Part shown: piece by piece, positions 1-10,135 of the stretch
Layout of the letters: each line of letters opens with the position of its first letter
How positions within the stretch are numbered: the first letter of the stretch is position 1
From: Aldrovandia affinis
Lineage: Eukaryota; Chordata; Actinopteri; Notacanthiformes; Halosauridae
Direction of reading: 5' to 3'
Length of the DNA stretch: 64,000 nucleotides
Assembly (NCBI GenBank): GCA_029706075.1
Contig: JAINUG010000055.1
Coordinates: 3,567,885 to 3,631,884 of the forward strand
The notes under the pieces: generated by a model
Seen by the model: only the letters and a program-made list of their open reading frames with translations
What the model was told of the DNA's origin: nothing
Databases searched by the model: none
Translations under genes and position numbers: made by a program

Positions 1-597
1 ATCCGTATCTTTTAAATGTATTGTGTTTCATTTGGCTGTGTGGATTGTATATCAATGAACTATTTTTCCTCCAATGTTCCTCAACGTTATATAAAACTGT
101 GCATCGCCTTTCTGCACTGCTCTCTTTAGCTCTCAATGGTCATTCTTCTTGTTTTTAAGCGTGCCCTAAACATTATATTACATTATATCGATTGAGGGAT
201 TGAATATTCAGAAGCATGTTGAACCTGCAGCTATGCACCTGCTAGTGTTTGGGTTGGCTGTCCTTTGACAGTCTTGTTTTTTCTTTCCCCGATTCACTGA
301 CATGCACAGTATCTGGATGAATATAAAGGAGACAGTGAGTGTAACAACCCATCCAGTTAATCGGTGGAACGAACCATCCATGTGACCAGTGGACTCGAAC
401 AGTATTTTATGTGGTGCAGTACCCTGTGTGTGAATATAGAAGAGGCATGCGTGAGATGAGACAGCAATGCAGGAGCAAATGTGAGATGTACTTTGCTTAT
501 AATTAGTCAATTACTATATTTTATACAATGTAGAAATTTCACTCAAAAAGGTTTTTTTCAAAGTCCCTTTTAGTGGATTTTATGCTCCGTGATGATG
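1..597. other. unassigned single-copy-looking DNA
   Basis: AT-moderate sequence with no recognised repeat or coding motif. The only open frame of note (about 100 codons on the minus strand) has no family resemblance I can see and is probably chance. Confidence 0.5.
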
Positions 598-603
598 ACC
601 ATA

Positions 604-628
604 ATGATGATGATGATGATGATGATGA
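604..628. repeat. (GAT)n microsatellite
   Basis: Short uninterrupted run of about eight GAT units. Confidence 0.9.
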
Positions 629-807
629 GACATATTATTCTCATGTGTTTATTAATGCCCAAATGATGAAGATGGGTGGAGAAGCTTAATGTTTGTTAAG
701 AGCAAAAATAAGACATAACATCATTATTATTATGGTGCCCTGTATGTATTCTCTCTCCGGTTTTATCCACTGTCCCAATACAAACCTGAGAAGGATGTTA
801 TTCCAGG

Positions 808-965
808 CAGGGCCGTTTCTTGCTATAAGCGGTATAAGTGGCTGATTAGGGCCCCCAAGCCACAAGCGGGCCCCCGTGACCATCTGATACATCATAAAAC
901 AAAATAAGGGGGGCTCCCCAAAAAGAATTTCGCTTAGGGCCCCAAAAAGACTAGAAACGGGCCTG
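808..965. mobile_element. short hAT-like MITE (relic)
   Basis: The left end reads CAGGGCCGTTTCT and the right end, read inward on the other strand, reads CAGGCCCGTTTCTAG, so the element has imperfect terminal inverted repeats. Inside there are two GCTTAGGGCCC-like blocks, a composition common in small fish hAT derivatives. The flanks share only TTCCA and not a full 8-bp duplication, so the superfamily is an inference. No coding capacity. Confidence 0.5.
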
Positions 966-1254
966 GTTCCACATAAAGAGAGCCCAATGTTCAAAGCAAA
1001 CAGTGCACACAGTATGGAGAACATTTTGATCAGGGTATTGTTTTCAGTCCACGTAATTCACAACTTTTGTGTGTTTCCCAGATCTAGGCTCTGTGAATAA
1101 TATATAATATTATTATTATGTAATAACATGTACCCCCAAAAAAATTAAATAATAATAATCATAAAAACAAATAAAAAGTTTATACAAATATTTTACAAAT
1201 AATAGTAATAATAATTGAGGTAAAATACACTGATTATGTTAATTAACAGTCATT
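966..1254. other. unassigned AT-rich DNA
   Basis: Strongly AT-rich from about 1095 to 1245, with ATT/AAT runs. Nothing else recognised. Confidence 0.5.
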
Positions 1255-1640
1255 TCAGTGGCCCCCCTAAGTGTGCTGATGAAGGAGGTGGAGGGAGAGA
1301 GAGATTTTCCGGCCGATGCCTTGTTCTGAGGTTGTTATGCCAGCGTGGGGTAAGGCTCTTCCCCTCGTATGGCTCCTCCTCACCCTGGCTCTCGGCATAG
1401 TCCCGCGTTAAGTAAAGGAGCAGTCAGTCTCTTACATCTGAGCCTGTAAGCTCCGAGAGACAATCTGAGCAAACATTCCCGGTGATATCCTGAGACGGCC
1501 ACCTCCCTCCCCCACCCCACTGTTTTTGACTACAGATTGAAGCCGTAATCCTGGAGACTATAATTCTCATTTGCATAATCAACACAGGTGCTTGGCATGC
1601 TTTCCATGACAACTCGGAATGTTTTTTTCCTGTCCGTTCT
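1255..1640. promoter_or_regulatory. candidate conserved noncoding element
   Basis: Balanced-composition, non-repetitive block unlike the AT-rich flanks. It contains a perfect octamer ATTTGCAT (1569-1576) followed by AATC, typical of POU/homeodomain sites, and a CAGGTG E-box at about 1585. No splice pattern or sustained reading frame. The regulatory reading is inference from texture and motifs; only a multi-fish alignment could confirm it. Confidence 0.3.
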
Positions 1641-1675
1641 TATGAGCAAATATTGATTTTATTTGGGGTTTTTTC

Positions 1676-1745
1676 AGTGTGTGTGTTTGTGTGTATGTGT
1701 GAGTGTGTGTGTGAAAGAGAGTGTGTCTGTGTGTCCCCGTGTTTG
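1676..1745. repeat. GT-rich low-complexity tract
   Basis: Imperfect TG/GT repeats with short GA interruptions. Confidence 0.85.
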
Positions 1746-2029
1746 AGATAGAGAGATACATTTTGAAAGCAGGGGGAAAAGAACACTGTGCTGAATAACA
1801 CACAAAAAAAACAATATGCGAGTACAAGTGGGAGACATCCTTTCCTCTGTCTATCCTGTTCTACTGGGACCCCTCTGTGGGGGCGTCCGCAATGTACTGT
1901 ACCTGACAATTAATTTGACACTTTTTTTTTTGTTTGTCCTATCCCAAGTTTGCACCATTGCTGCAGCAGCTGACCTTTCTGATTAATTTATGTGTTTACC
2001 AGTTAAAGGGAGGTGTCCCCCCCACCCAC

Positions 2030-2345
2030 CCCCTCCTGTTGTGCCATCTTGCCGGGGATCGGATTGAGCCTAGCTCACTGCTGGAAACATTTCCCCTGTT
2101 CCATTTCCCTCACAGTCAGGAGAAAGTAATGAAGTGAGCTCTGTGATAAGGCCAGGGCACTCTCTTCCCATTATCTCCTCCCGTGGCCTCGTGGGCCGCC
2201 CCTGTGAACAAACTTGTCATGAATCATTTGGTCGGTGTTGCCGCTCTGCCTGTGAGATTTCCCTCTCCCTCCGTCTCCTGGACTGGCCTGACCGGAGGAA
2301 TAATCGCTCTCTCCGCACAGGAGGCACATATTTCACTTCTTTTTT
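2030..2345. promoter_or_regulatory. candidate conserved noncoding element
   Basis: Non-repetitive, GC-balanced stretch between repeats, with a GATAAG motif near 2142 and a homeodomain-type ATGAATCATTTGG near 2220. Overlapping short open frames (2134-2401) show no protein family features. Low-confidence regulatory call based on texture only. Confidence 0.2.
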
Positions 2346-2594
2346 TTCTTTCTTTTAACCAGTCCACGTGCTTCCCCATATTTAAGGTTAAATTAAATTA
2401 AATACATAAGGAGCAGTTCGGGATTAAGGCAGCAAGCAAAATCAAGGAATCATTCTTGTTATTTCTAAGATGGAACGGCACCAGGAGAACTTGCATTGCA
2501 GGGACATATCCCCCCCTAGTAGTAGTGTTTACTTCTTTGGTGTTTTCTCACAATTCTCTCACAATCTGGTTCCTGTACACCAATTCCTTCATTA

Positions 2595-3225
2595 ATGTGT
2601 TGTGTTGTTGTTTATGTTTAGTTGTGTTGTGTTGTGTGGTTGTCTCTGTTTTGTCGTATTGTGTTGTGTAGTTGTATCTGTTTAGTCTTATGTTGGTTCT
2701 GTGTGCCTCAATTGGTAGAGCACAGCGTTGGCAACACTTAGGTTGTGGGTTCAATTTCCACTGGGATCACATATACTGAAACATTTTTCATGCTTTGGAT
2801 AAAAGCGTCTGCTAAATGGCATATATTATTACAATATTAGTCTTGTTGTGCAGTTGTATCTGTTTAGTCTTATTGTGTTGTGTTGTTTACCTGTCTAGTC
2901 GTAATGTATTGTTTTGATGTCTCTGTTTAGTCATATTGTCTTGTATTGTAGTCTATGTTTAGTCTTATTGTGTTGTATTGTCTCTGTTTAGTCTTATTGT
3001 GTTGTGTTGATGTCTCTATATAGTCTTATTGTGTTGATGTTTCTGTTTAGTCTTATTGTGTTTTGTTAATGTCTTTGCTTAGTCTTATTGTGTTGTGTTG
3101 TTCTCTCTGTATAGTCTTATTATGTTGTGTTGTTCTCTCTGTATAGTTGTATAGTGTTTTGTTAATGTCTTTGCTTAGTCTTATTGTGTTGTGCTGTTGT
3201 CTCTGTTTAGTCTTGTTGACCTGTC
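2595..3225 (+). repeat. diverged TTAGTCTTATTGTGTTGTG-type minisatellite
   Basis: About 15 or more degenerate units of roughly 25-35 bp built on TTAGTCTTATTGTGTTG followed by a TGTCTCTGT block. Unit length varies because internal TG segments expand and contract. A SINE splits the array at about 2694-2835, and recognisable units continue on both sides. Open frames here are repeat translations. Confidence 0.85.
2694..2835 (+). mobile_element. tRNA-derived SINE (SINE A)
   Basis: The head is tRNA-like: box A-like TGCCTCAATTGGTAGAGCA and box B-like GTTGTGGGTTCAATTTCC. The body is about 40 bp. The tail is GCTTTGGATAAAAGCGTCTG then CTAAATGGC and an AT-rich end. The same head and tail recur at 5928-6047 (minus) and 30170-30315 (plus). 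The tail matches the 3' end of the L2-type LINEs in this window, the classic LINE-dependent SINE arrangement. The copy is diverged. Confidence 0.9.
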
Positions 3226-4091
3226 ATGTGCACTTAGCCAGAAGAAGATGGCTTCAGCACACAAAGCCACATCTTAAGATCTTATGCCATTTTGAAACTA
3301 ACCAACCCGGAAACCTTCAAGACCATGGATTAGGTAGATCGCCTACCATCCTCTCTGCTACATTGATCCATTAAATATTTCATCGCAGCTAAAACAGCTG
3401 TGGTGAAATACATTAGTTCTGATATGAGGTTGCCCTACAGAGTGGCTCTTTTTGCGTTTTTCCTCTTTTCTCTTCAAAACATTGCATTATTTATTCACTG
3501 TTGATCCCACGTGTATATGCTGCTCTTGTTTAAGTCCAACCATATGGTAGATGACATTATTCAATGACCCTGGGTCAAGGAAAAGGAAACTGCAGGACTC
3601 AATTTATTATCAATCACTTTTATGCATCAGTAGCTATGGATCAAGTGTTTTGAAAAAACTCCCCCCCACCTCACCCCGGCAAAAAACCCACACTCTTTGG
3701 GCGTTCATGACCTCGCTACAAGTTCCGTTGTATTTCCCCCGGCAGCGAACGCGTGAAGGAGCACACTGCAACGCATACTGACCTCTCTGCCAGGGAAGGA
3801 GAGGCTCTTACACAGCAGGGGGTAAAGAGGCTAGCACCCCCCACTCTCTAACCAGGAAACGTATCAAGCCACTCATGTATAATTGAGACCCCCCCGACTT
3901 AACTCAGCCTGGCTTCACATCAGGAGGGTCCCGGGGGCTTTGTAGACCACCTAGGTCCACCCCCCACCCCTCCTCCCCTCCCCCACACCTACTTGGGAGG
4001 GGGGCACCTCAACGCCAGCAGGAGGAGCGGTTAGACATATGGTGCCCCTCTCTGTGATTTCACGGCATTGTGCACTGAGCGAGACGCCACA
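3226..4091. other. unassigned DNA with C-rich runs
   Basis: No gene or known repeat recognised. Poly-C and CCACCCC runs occur near 3660, 3836-3890 and 3955-4000. Confidence 0.5.
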
Positions 4092-4114
4092 CAGACACAC
4101 ACACACACACACAT
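4092..4114. repeat. (AC)n microsatellite
   Basis: Short CA run of about ten units. Confidence 0.85.
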
Positions 4115-4124
4115 ACCGAGGGCG

Positions 4125-4265
4125 ACAGTCGCTCCTTGATCATTAAGGTCGATCAAGCTAGCCAGCGGCCCCTCCCCCCTGTCTTCCTCAGCCCAGTAGA
4201 TGCAGGGGAAATGTCACTTTTATCTTTCCAAGAGGAGTAATGAATCTAGCCATGGATTGTTTTTT
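4125..4265. promoter_or_regulatory. candidate conserved noncoding element
   Basis: Non-repetitive block with TGATCATTAAGGTCGATCAA (paired GATCA/TGATC motifs), a TTATCTTTCC GATA-type site and TAATGAATC. Next to a CA run and a poly-T, but different in texture from both. Inference only. Confidence 0.25.
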
Positions 4266-4564
4266 TTTGTTTTGTTCTCTCGATAGAAAAAAGAAAAAAG
4301 AAACAAGAGGAGGTGTGTTCCCTTGGTTCACTTCACACCTGACACGTGTGCTCTTTCAGGTCAGCCTGTCCTCTCAAAAGACTGCCTCCTCCACTGAACC
4401 ATTAACATCCGACTTGTAGACCACCTTAACCCACATTTATAAAAATCTACTTTTACAATATTTGAACTTTAACTGCCTGTACCTTTACTTTTTTTTTTCT
4501 TAAATGGTATTTTCTTTCTTATGTTTTACGTTCTGCCCATTTTTAAATCCTTTCATTATTTTAA

Positions 4565-4670
4565 TCTCCCTGTTTTTTTACTTTTGTGCTATACTGCTGG
4601 AAAGGTGCTATACAAGCATATGATTACTATTATTATTATTATTATTAGTAGTAGTAGTAGTAGTATCATT
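4565..4670 (+). repeat. LINE-type 3' tail remnant plus (ATT)n(AGT)n
   Basis: GGAAAGGTGCTATACAAGC followed by about eight ATT and six AGT units. The GTGCTATAYAA motif followed by a 3-bp repeat resembles the end of fish L2/CR1-type LINEs (compare 33390-33460). Only the last hundred bases survive. Confidence 0.5.
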
Positions 4671-4679
4671 ATTAATGCT

Positions 4680-5927
4680 GCTGAGAATCTGCAAGTAGTG
4701 GTGATATTTGTTTACAGCTGTTTTGGGACCGTTATCTTGGGAGCTGAGGATACACTGCGCACTGCTCATTCATTGACATGTTCAAAAGTAAAAGGTAAAC
4801 ACAGATTAAAAGAATAACAAATCACCACTTGTGTTTTATCAGTGTTTTACAGAATGGGTGGTAAATGGACTTGTCGGGCTCAAGTCTCACTTGGCACTGT
4901 TGCTTGTATATTTTTGTATTAAACTCAAAGGTGCAGTTTGACTACTCATATCATTTCATCTGTAGCCTGTGCTATATTACAAATGTTTTAAGCCATTGCA
5001 ATTTACTCTGCTGCGGTTTTTCAGACACGGCGGTCTCTGTGTCCGTGGAGCTCAGGAACGTTTTCACTGTGCATGCATTGAACAGGGTTACACTTCTTTC
5101 AACAGCCGGTTTAACTCTGCTTGGATGTTGCCCGCCGGAATATACACAAGCAAATGCTATAAATGTTTTACTTCCTGATAGATTACCAGAATAAAGTGTT
5201 TAAAAACACTGCTACGTCCACTTTTGTACGTACACGAGCCGCATGCAATGCACAACTTGCAGTTCATAATGTGTATTATTAATATTATTACATTTTGTTT
5301 GTTCACGTGTACCTGCGTATCACCTTCCATACACCCTAATAACAGATTGAGGGAAATCATAAGAAGACTTGTGCAGACCTACATATTCTGTGCCTATCGG
5401 TCTGAAGCCTGCAAAGTAGCCAGCTAGGGATTAGTGACCGGTGCCATGGGGGAAGACTGTTATTTAACAATGCTGCTCACCTTGCTCACCTTTTGAAAAA
5501 TGTCATCTGCAGGTGAGCGACTTCATTACAGCTAATGCTGAAGGTAAGAATAAGGTGTGGAAGGCTTCCATGAAATGTGCGATACAATTGCACCTTAAAT
5601 CTTGGCAACCCGTCGAAGCAGGTATTACTTTTTGAATTTATTGCACAACATTCGCTGTGATTTTCAACTACCGACTGACTCTCTGCATTGAGTGAGAAAC
5701 AAAGAAAAGTAGCGTATCATTGAACTAAAGGAGGGGTCAGTTTGCCACCAACATGGGGGAACAATTTTTAAAAAAACTTCAATACCTTCCTTCAATACCT
5801 ATTTTGAATAATGCAAAATTGCTTGTTATCTTATTCTCTATAAATCATTGCACCTGGTCAAACCAAACAAAAGACCTGAATCTCTACTTATTTGTCCAGT
5901 ACTTCCAATAATAATATATAATATATG
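4680..5927. other. unassigned single-copy-looking DNA
   Basis: No repeat recognised. Open frames up to 109 codons (4865-5194, plus) lack family motifs and overlap in two frames, so they look like chance. Confidence 0.45.
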
Positions 5928-6047
5928 CCAAAGCGACTTACAGTAGTCAATGCATACATTTTTCAGTATATGTGGTCCCTATGGGAATCGAACCCACAAC
6001 CTAAGTGTTGTCAACGCCATGCTCTACCTTCTGAGCCACACAGAACC
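5928..6047 (-). mobile_element. tRNA-derived SINE (SINE A), 3'-truncated
   Basis: On the minus strand it begins TGGTTCTGTGTGGCTCAG, with box A GCTCAGAAGGTAGAGCATGG and box B GTTGTGGGTTCGATTCCCA, and ends GTAAGTCGCTTTGGCATA. The tail is lost inside the hairpin loop motif, where AT-rich DNA starts. Confidence 0.9.
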
Positions 6048-6362
6048 AAGTTATATCAGTAAATTTCATTTTTTTCAATAACAAATTATAATGCATTGAA
6101 AGCAAAAAAGATTAATAAATTGGTTCATGATACACTTTGTAGTTTGTAGTTTGTGTTCGTAATTTGTGTTATTTTGCCAATATCTAAATTAAGTCCTTTA
6201 CTTTTGAATTGCTGCGTTCAAACCCTGCATGTAGGGGTGGCCATTTTGTTTAGATGCTTTGAGTTGAGTAGTGGTGCCACCTGATGACACTGACGGTGAG
6301 AAGACTGATTCAGTTGCTCCCCACACTGCTGCCCCAGCCCTGCACGAGGTCGGCTGTGTCAG
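6048..6362. other. unassigned DNA
   Basis: No recognised repeat or gene. It ends in the 12-bp target duplication of the next SINE. Confidence 0.5.
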
Positions 6363-6374
6363 AAGTGCCACACT

Positions 6375-6780
6375 CATTGGGGTCTCGAATAGCGTAGTGG
6401 TCTAACGCACCTGCATTGACTGGCGCTTTGCGAGTGTGAGCTACCTATTGCGGCCGTTGTTCGAAATCCAACTCCGACAGTCCAACTCTGGCCGGGAGCC
6501 CTGATTGGGGTCGGTATTTGGCTGTCCGCCCCAGGGGTGGGGGGAGGGAAAGTCGGCATGAGCTTGCCAAGGAGCAGTAAGGGCGTTCCTAAAGAGCAGG
6601 TGGGCAAAGTTCCGTCTCGGAGGAGGGGGATCATCATCAGCATCGGGGATAATAGCTTGAGCAGGAGGATGGGCGGCGGGTTTGTGAGGGGAGGGCGAGT
6701 CTGAATAAATAGAGGGTTGAATTGTCTACTAAATTGGGAGAAAAACAGGGAAAAAATCTGAAACAAATTAAAAATTAAAA
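6375..6780 (+). mobile_element. tRNA-derived SINE (SINE B), near full length with target duplication
   Basis: Flanked by 12-bp direct repeats AAGTGCCACACT (6363-6374 and 6781-6792). The head has box A-like GCGTAGTGGTCTAACGC and box B-like TTGTTCGAAATCC. The middle has TTCCGTCTCGGAGGAGG. The tail is AATTGGGAGAAAAACAGGG then a CTGAAACA end and A-rich sequence. This is the best-preserved copy of a family that also occurs at about 24060-24340, 30379-30537, 31290-31520, 33800-34030, 47908-48182, 48995-49310, 49515-49820 and 57588-57640. The minus-strand open frame across it is antisense and not a gene. Confidence 0.9.
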
Positions 6781-6807
6781 AAGTGCCACACTGGCTGGTT
6801 CGTTCCA

Positions 6808-6861
6808 TCATTTGAAAAGCCATTGGAAAATGACACCGTCATTTGAAAAGCCATTGGAAAA
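6808..6861. repeat. tandem duplication, 31-bp period
   Basis: The 23-bp block beginning TCATTTGAAAAGCCATTGG occurs at 6808-6830 and again at 6839-6861. Confidence 0.9.
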
Positions 6862-7162
6862 CACCTTGTCATGACTATTTATCTCCGGAAGGCCAAGCAC
6901 TGTGTCAGTCGACATGGATCTCCATGGTGATAAGTGCAATCTCAGATAAACACCCAGAGTATGTTTTATGGACCAAAACAAGCAAGCTGCACCCCATTAT
7001 CCAGAGGAATATCTACTGGGCAGTGTGTTGTACTCACACAGACCTGAGCAAAGCTCTGACAGAGGGGTGTGTATCAGGGATGTCATTGAAGCCATGTGGC
7101 CAGTAAAGGCTTTGCTGATTGGCTGAAAATTGGAGTGGAAAAAGGGAGTGCCCAGTATCCCT
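6862..7162. other. unassigned DNA
   Basis: One 87-codon open frame (6843-7106, plus) with no recognisable motif. Probably chance. Confidence 0.4.
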
Positions 7163-7226
7163 CTTGACGAGCTCGTTGGACAGCTTGGCTCTTCCCGCCT
7201 CTAAGCTGTCCAACGAGCACGTCAAG
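7163..7226. repeat. hairpin with 24-bp arms
   Basis: Arms 7163-7186 and 7203-7226 are reverse complements apart from one base, with a 16-bp spacer. The core is CGTTGGACAGCTT. A third partial copy (CATTGGACAGCTTAGAGGCG) lies at about 7244-7263, and the flanking CCAGTATYCCT motif is also repeated directly. The segment therefore combines inverted and direct duplication. Confidence 0.9.
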
Positions 7227-8005
7227 TGGCCAGTATTCCTTGCTCATTGGACAGCTTAGAGGCGATGAGTTAATTTCTCATGACTTCTCAAATGTTTTTT
7301 GGGGGGCCATAAGTCAATGAATCATTTCTGCAAGACCATTTGTGACCATACTCTATACAGTAGGGCTACCGGACCATACTCTACAGTAGCCCAGAGCAAT
7401 AAATACAAACAAGGGCATTTGGACATTTTTCATCATTTTGGCTCTGTACGCCAGTAAAATGGATTTGAAATGAAACAATCAAGATGTGCTTTAAGTGTAG
7501 ACTTGCAGCTTTAATTTAAGGGTTATGTCAAAAATATTGTATGAACCGTGTAGGAATTACAACCAATTTTATACATAGCCCCCCCAATTTTAGGGGCTCA
7601 AAAGTAATTGGACAAACTAACATAATCATAAATTAAATTGTCATTTTTAATACTTGGTTGCAAATCCTTTGCAATGACTGCCTGAAGTCTGGAACCCATA
7701 GACATCACCAGATGCTGGGTTTCTTCCCTGGTGATGCTCTGCCAGGCCTTTACTGCCGCTGCCTTCAGTTCCTGCTTGTTCTTTGGACGTTTTGCCTTCA
7801 GTTTTGCCTTCAGCAAGTGAAATGCATGCTCAATTGAATGCAGGTCAGGTGATTGACTTGGCCATTGCAGAACATTCCACTTCTTTGCCTTAAAAAAGTA
7901 TTGGGTTGCTTTCGCAGTATGCTTCGGGTCATTGTCCATCTGCACTGTGAAGCGCCGTCCAATTAGTTTTAAAGCATTTGGCTGACTCTGAGCAGATAAT
8001 ATAGC

Positions 8006-9178
8006 TGTCACACGCCACGTGACAATCCCTGGATGGGAACAGAGCAGTCTGGACGCGGAGTGGAGTTTGTCGGTCTACAGACCAGATTTTTATTTATTTT
8101 TTCCTGTCTCTCCCCCCAGACATGGGGAAGAGACAGTGGGAGTAGCAGGTTACTATATAACAAAGACCAACACAAACACAAACACAAAATCTTCACCCTA
8201 CTCGCCGCAAAGCTTTCGAACGAAAATAACAAACTAAAATAATCATAACTTATGGGACACCGCGCCTCTTCTTCCGGAGTTCCCCTTGAACCTCCCAGGC
8301 ACACACATATCCAGTGACCTTTCAAGTGCTTCCCACCCATGCATACTGAGACACTCAAACTTTGCAGTTCGAGTTCTCTTTTCAACCCATTCATACAGAG
8401 ACACTCTCCACTGCCCAAGTGCGAGTTCTCTTTCAATCACACAAATAAAACCGAGGGCGAGAGGCGGACCCTCTTTCAGGGCGCCCTCTCGCTCTCTATC
8501 ACGTTCACACCGAGGGAGAGAGGCGGACACTCTTAGTGTGCCCCCTCTCCCTCTTTCCCACACACACAAGAAGCACTCTACTGAGTCACTTTCGACAAAC
8601 GCACACAAAACTCCACAAACATCAAACATCACACATCACACATCACACATCACACATCCAACATAATACATTCCACAATCCACAATTCACAATCCAACAC
8701 GATCCCATACGCGTGCACACGCACACGCACACGCACACTCACACTCACACTCACACGCACACTCACACTCACAACAATGACACGACAAGACTGACTCTCC
8801 ATACACATGCAAGACAAAGACTAACTGATTCCCCACTCGCCCCACCTGCTCTTAAATAGGCTTAGTTTCTGCCTGGCTCAGGTGGGACTCGTGAGGCAAT
8901 CACCCAATCACAATCATTCAGCACTAAACTCACATTCTCACACAGACACTCAATCAGCCAAATTACTTCCATATCAATTAACTGATTGACACCAATTAAA
9001 TAATAATTACATCAATTATGGCCTTTGGAGCAACCTTCCGGGCGACAGTTCACTCTCACGCCCTGTGAGAGTGCCAAACCTGCCCCCGGAAAGTCTCCCT
9101 GCTCCAAAGGCCTCCACAACATGTAAACACACAGGCAACCATGCCACTCCCACGTGGCCGAGACCGACGCCCTCCACA
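8006..9178 (-). mobile_element. solo LTR inside the Tc1 transposase
   Basis: Starts TGTCACACGCC and ends GCCCTCCACA, so it has TG...CA ends, with a 5-bp target duplication ATAGC at 8001-8005 and 9179-9183. The neighbouring family copy (18695-18710) shows the uninterrupted target. Orientation is minus: on that strand a TATA-like CCTATTTAAGAGC (about 8855-8868) is followed far downstream by AATAAATAAAAATCTGG (near 8093), fitting U3-R-U5. No internal retroviral or Gypsy genes are present, so this is a recombination remnant. Family unknown. It contains its own simple repeats (8625-8660, 8705-8775). Confidence 0.85.
8625..8775. repeat. ATCACAC and CACACG/CACACT simple repeats within the solo LTR
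   Basis: About four ATCACAC units at 8632-8660 and a CACACGCACACTCACACTCA tract at about 8714-8775. These explain the biased open frames here. Confidence 0.85.
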
Positions 9179-10135
9179 ATAGCCCTATACACTTCAGAAT
9201 TCATCCTGCTGCTTTTGTTAGCAGTCACATCATCAATAAATACAAGGGAACCAGTTCCATTGGCAACCATACATGCCCATGCCATAACACTACCTCCACC
9301 ATGCTTCACAGATGAGGTGGTATCCTTTGGATAATGAGCAGTTCCTTCCCTTCTCCATACTTTTCTCTTCCCATCATTCTGGTACAAGTTGATCTTTGTC
9401 TCATCTGTTCATAGGATGCTGTTTCAGAACTGTACAGGCTTTTTTAGATGTTTTTTGGCAAACTCTAATCTGGTCTTCCTGTTTTTGAGGCTTACCAATG
9501 GTTTACATCTTGTGGTAAACCCTCTTTATTTACTCTGGTGAAGTCTTCTCTTGATTGTTGACTTTGACAGAGATAGGCCTACCTCTTGGAGGGTGTTCTT
9601 GTTCTTGAACTGTTGTGAAGGGATTTTTCTTCACCAGGGAAATAATTATTCTGTCATCCACCACAGTTATTTTCTGTGATCTTCCGGGCCCTTTGGTGTT
9701 CCTGAGCTCACCAGTGCGTTCTTTCTTTTTAAGAATGTACCAAATAGTTGATTTGGCCACACCTAATGTTTTTGCTATCTCTCTGACCGGTTTGTTTTGA
9801 TTTTTCAGCCTAATGATGGCTTGCTTCACTGGCAGTGACAACTCTTTGGACTTCATATTGAGAGTTAACAGCAACAGATTCCAAATGCAAATGCCACACT
9901 TAAAATCAACTCTAATGAACTCTAGACCTTTTATCTGCTTACATTTAAATGACATAATGAGGGAATAACACACACCTGTCATGGAACAGCAAAGCAGCCA
10001 GTTTTTTTTACTTTTGGTCCCTTAAAAGGGGGGGAACAAATATAAAAAGTGCTGTAATTCCTACACCATTCACCAGATTTGGATGTAAATACCTTCAAAT
10101 TAAAGTCGAAACTCTGTACTTTATTATTGTAATAT

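Larger units (their letters stand above)
7598..9856 (-). pseudogene. Tc1-like transposase, broken
   Basis: A DD34E-type cut-and-paste transposase relic. The N-terminus (9856 downward, start MKSKELSL) carries the paired-like helix-turn-helix with KPVREIAKTLGVAKSTIWYI, then a GRSQKITVVDDR linker. The middle (about 9184-9420) has TDETKINLYQ (first catalytic Asp) preceded by an in-frame stop, then VKHGGGSVMAWACM. The C-terminus (about 7598-8005) has VQMDNDPKHTAKATQ (second Asp) and SPDLHSIEHAF (Glu position). Several frameshifts and an LTR insertion at 8006-9178 break it, so it cannot be functional. The start is chosen by homology to the family N-terminus. Confidence 0.85.
7430..10135 (-). mobile_element. 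Tc1-like transposon (copy 1), split by a solo LTR
   Basis: The ends are long imperfect inverted repeats. The left side has CTTTAATTTAAGGGTTATG and GTGTAGGAATTAC; the right side, read inward, has CTTTAATTTGAAGGTATTT and GTGTAGGAATTAC. The family matches the outer Tc1 at 15425-19124. The internal part encodes a broken transposase on the minus strand. A 1173-bp solo LTR sits inside, leaving an ATAGC duplication. Outer limits are approximate. Confidence 0.85.

Noticed and set aside
2694..2760. Possible tRNA gene (box A and box B present)
   Set aside because: No tRNA cloverleaf acceptor pairing. The body and L2-type tail identify it as a SINE head, as do the copies at 5928 and 30170.
6374..6823. 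149-codon minus-strand frame
   Set aside because: Antisense to a full-length SINE B with target duplications.
8625..8660. CRISPR-like short direct repeats
   Set aside because: Seven-base ATCACAC units without spacers. A simple repeat in a eukaryotic LTR.
8243..8859. Overlapping frames on both strands of 100-140 codons
   Set aside because: Inside the solo LTR at 8006-9178 and driven by CA-rich repeats.
8006..9178. Intact endogenous retrovirus or Gypsy element
   Set aside because: Only one LTR is present. No primer binding site, gag or pol sequence was found near any of the four LTRs.
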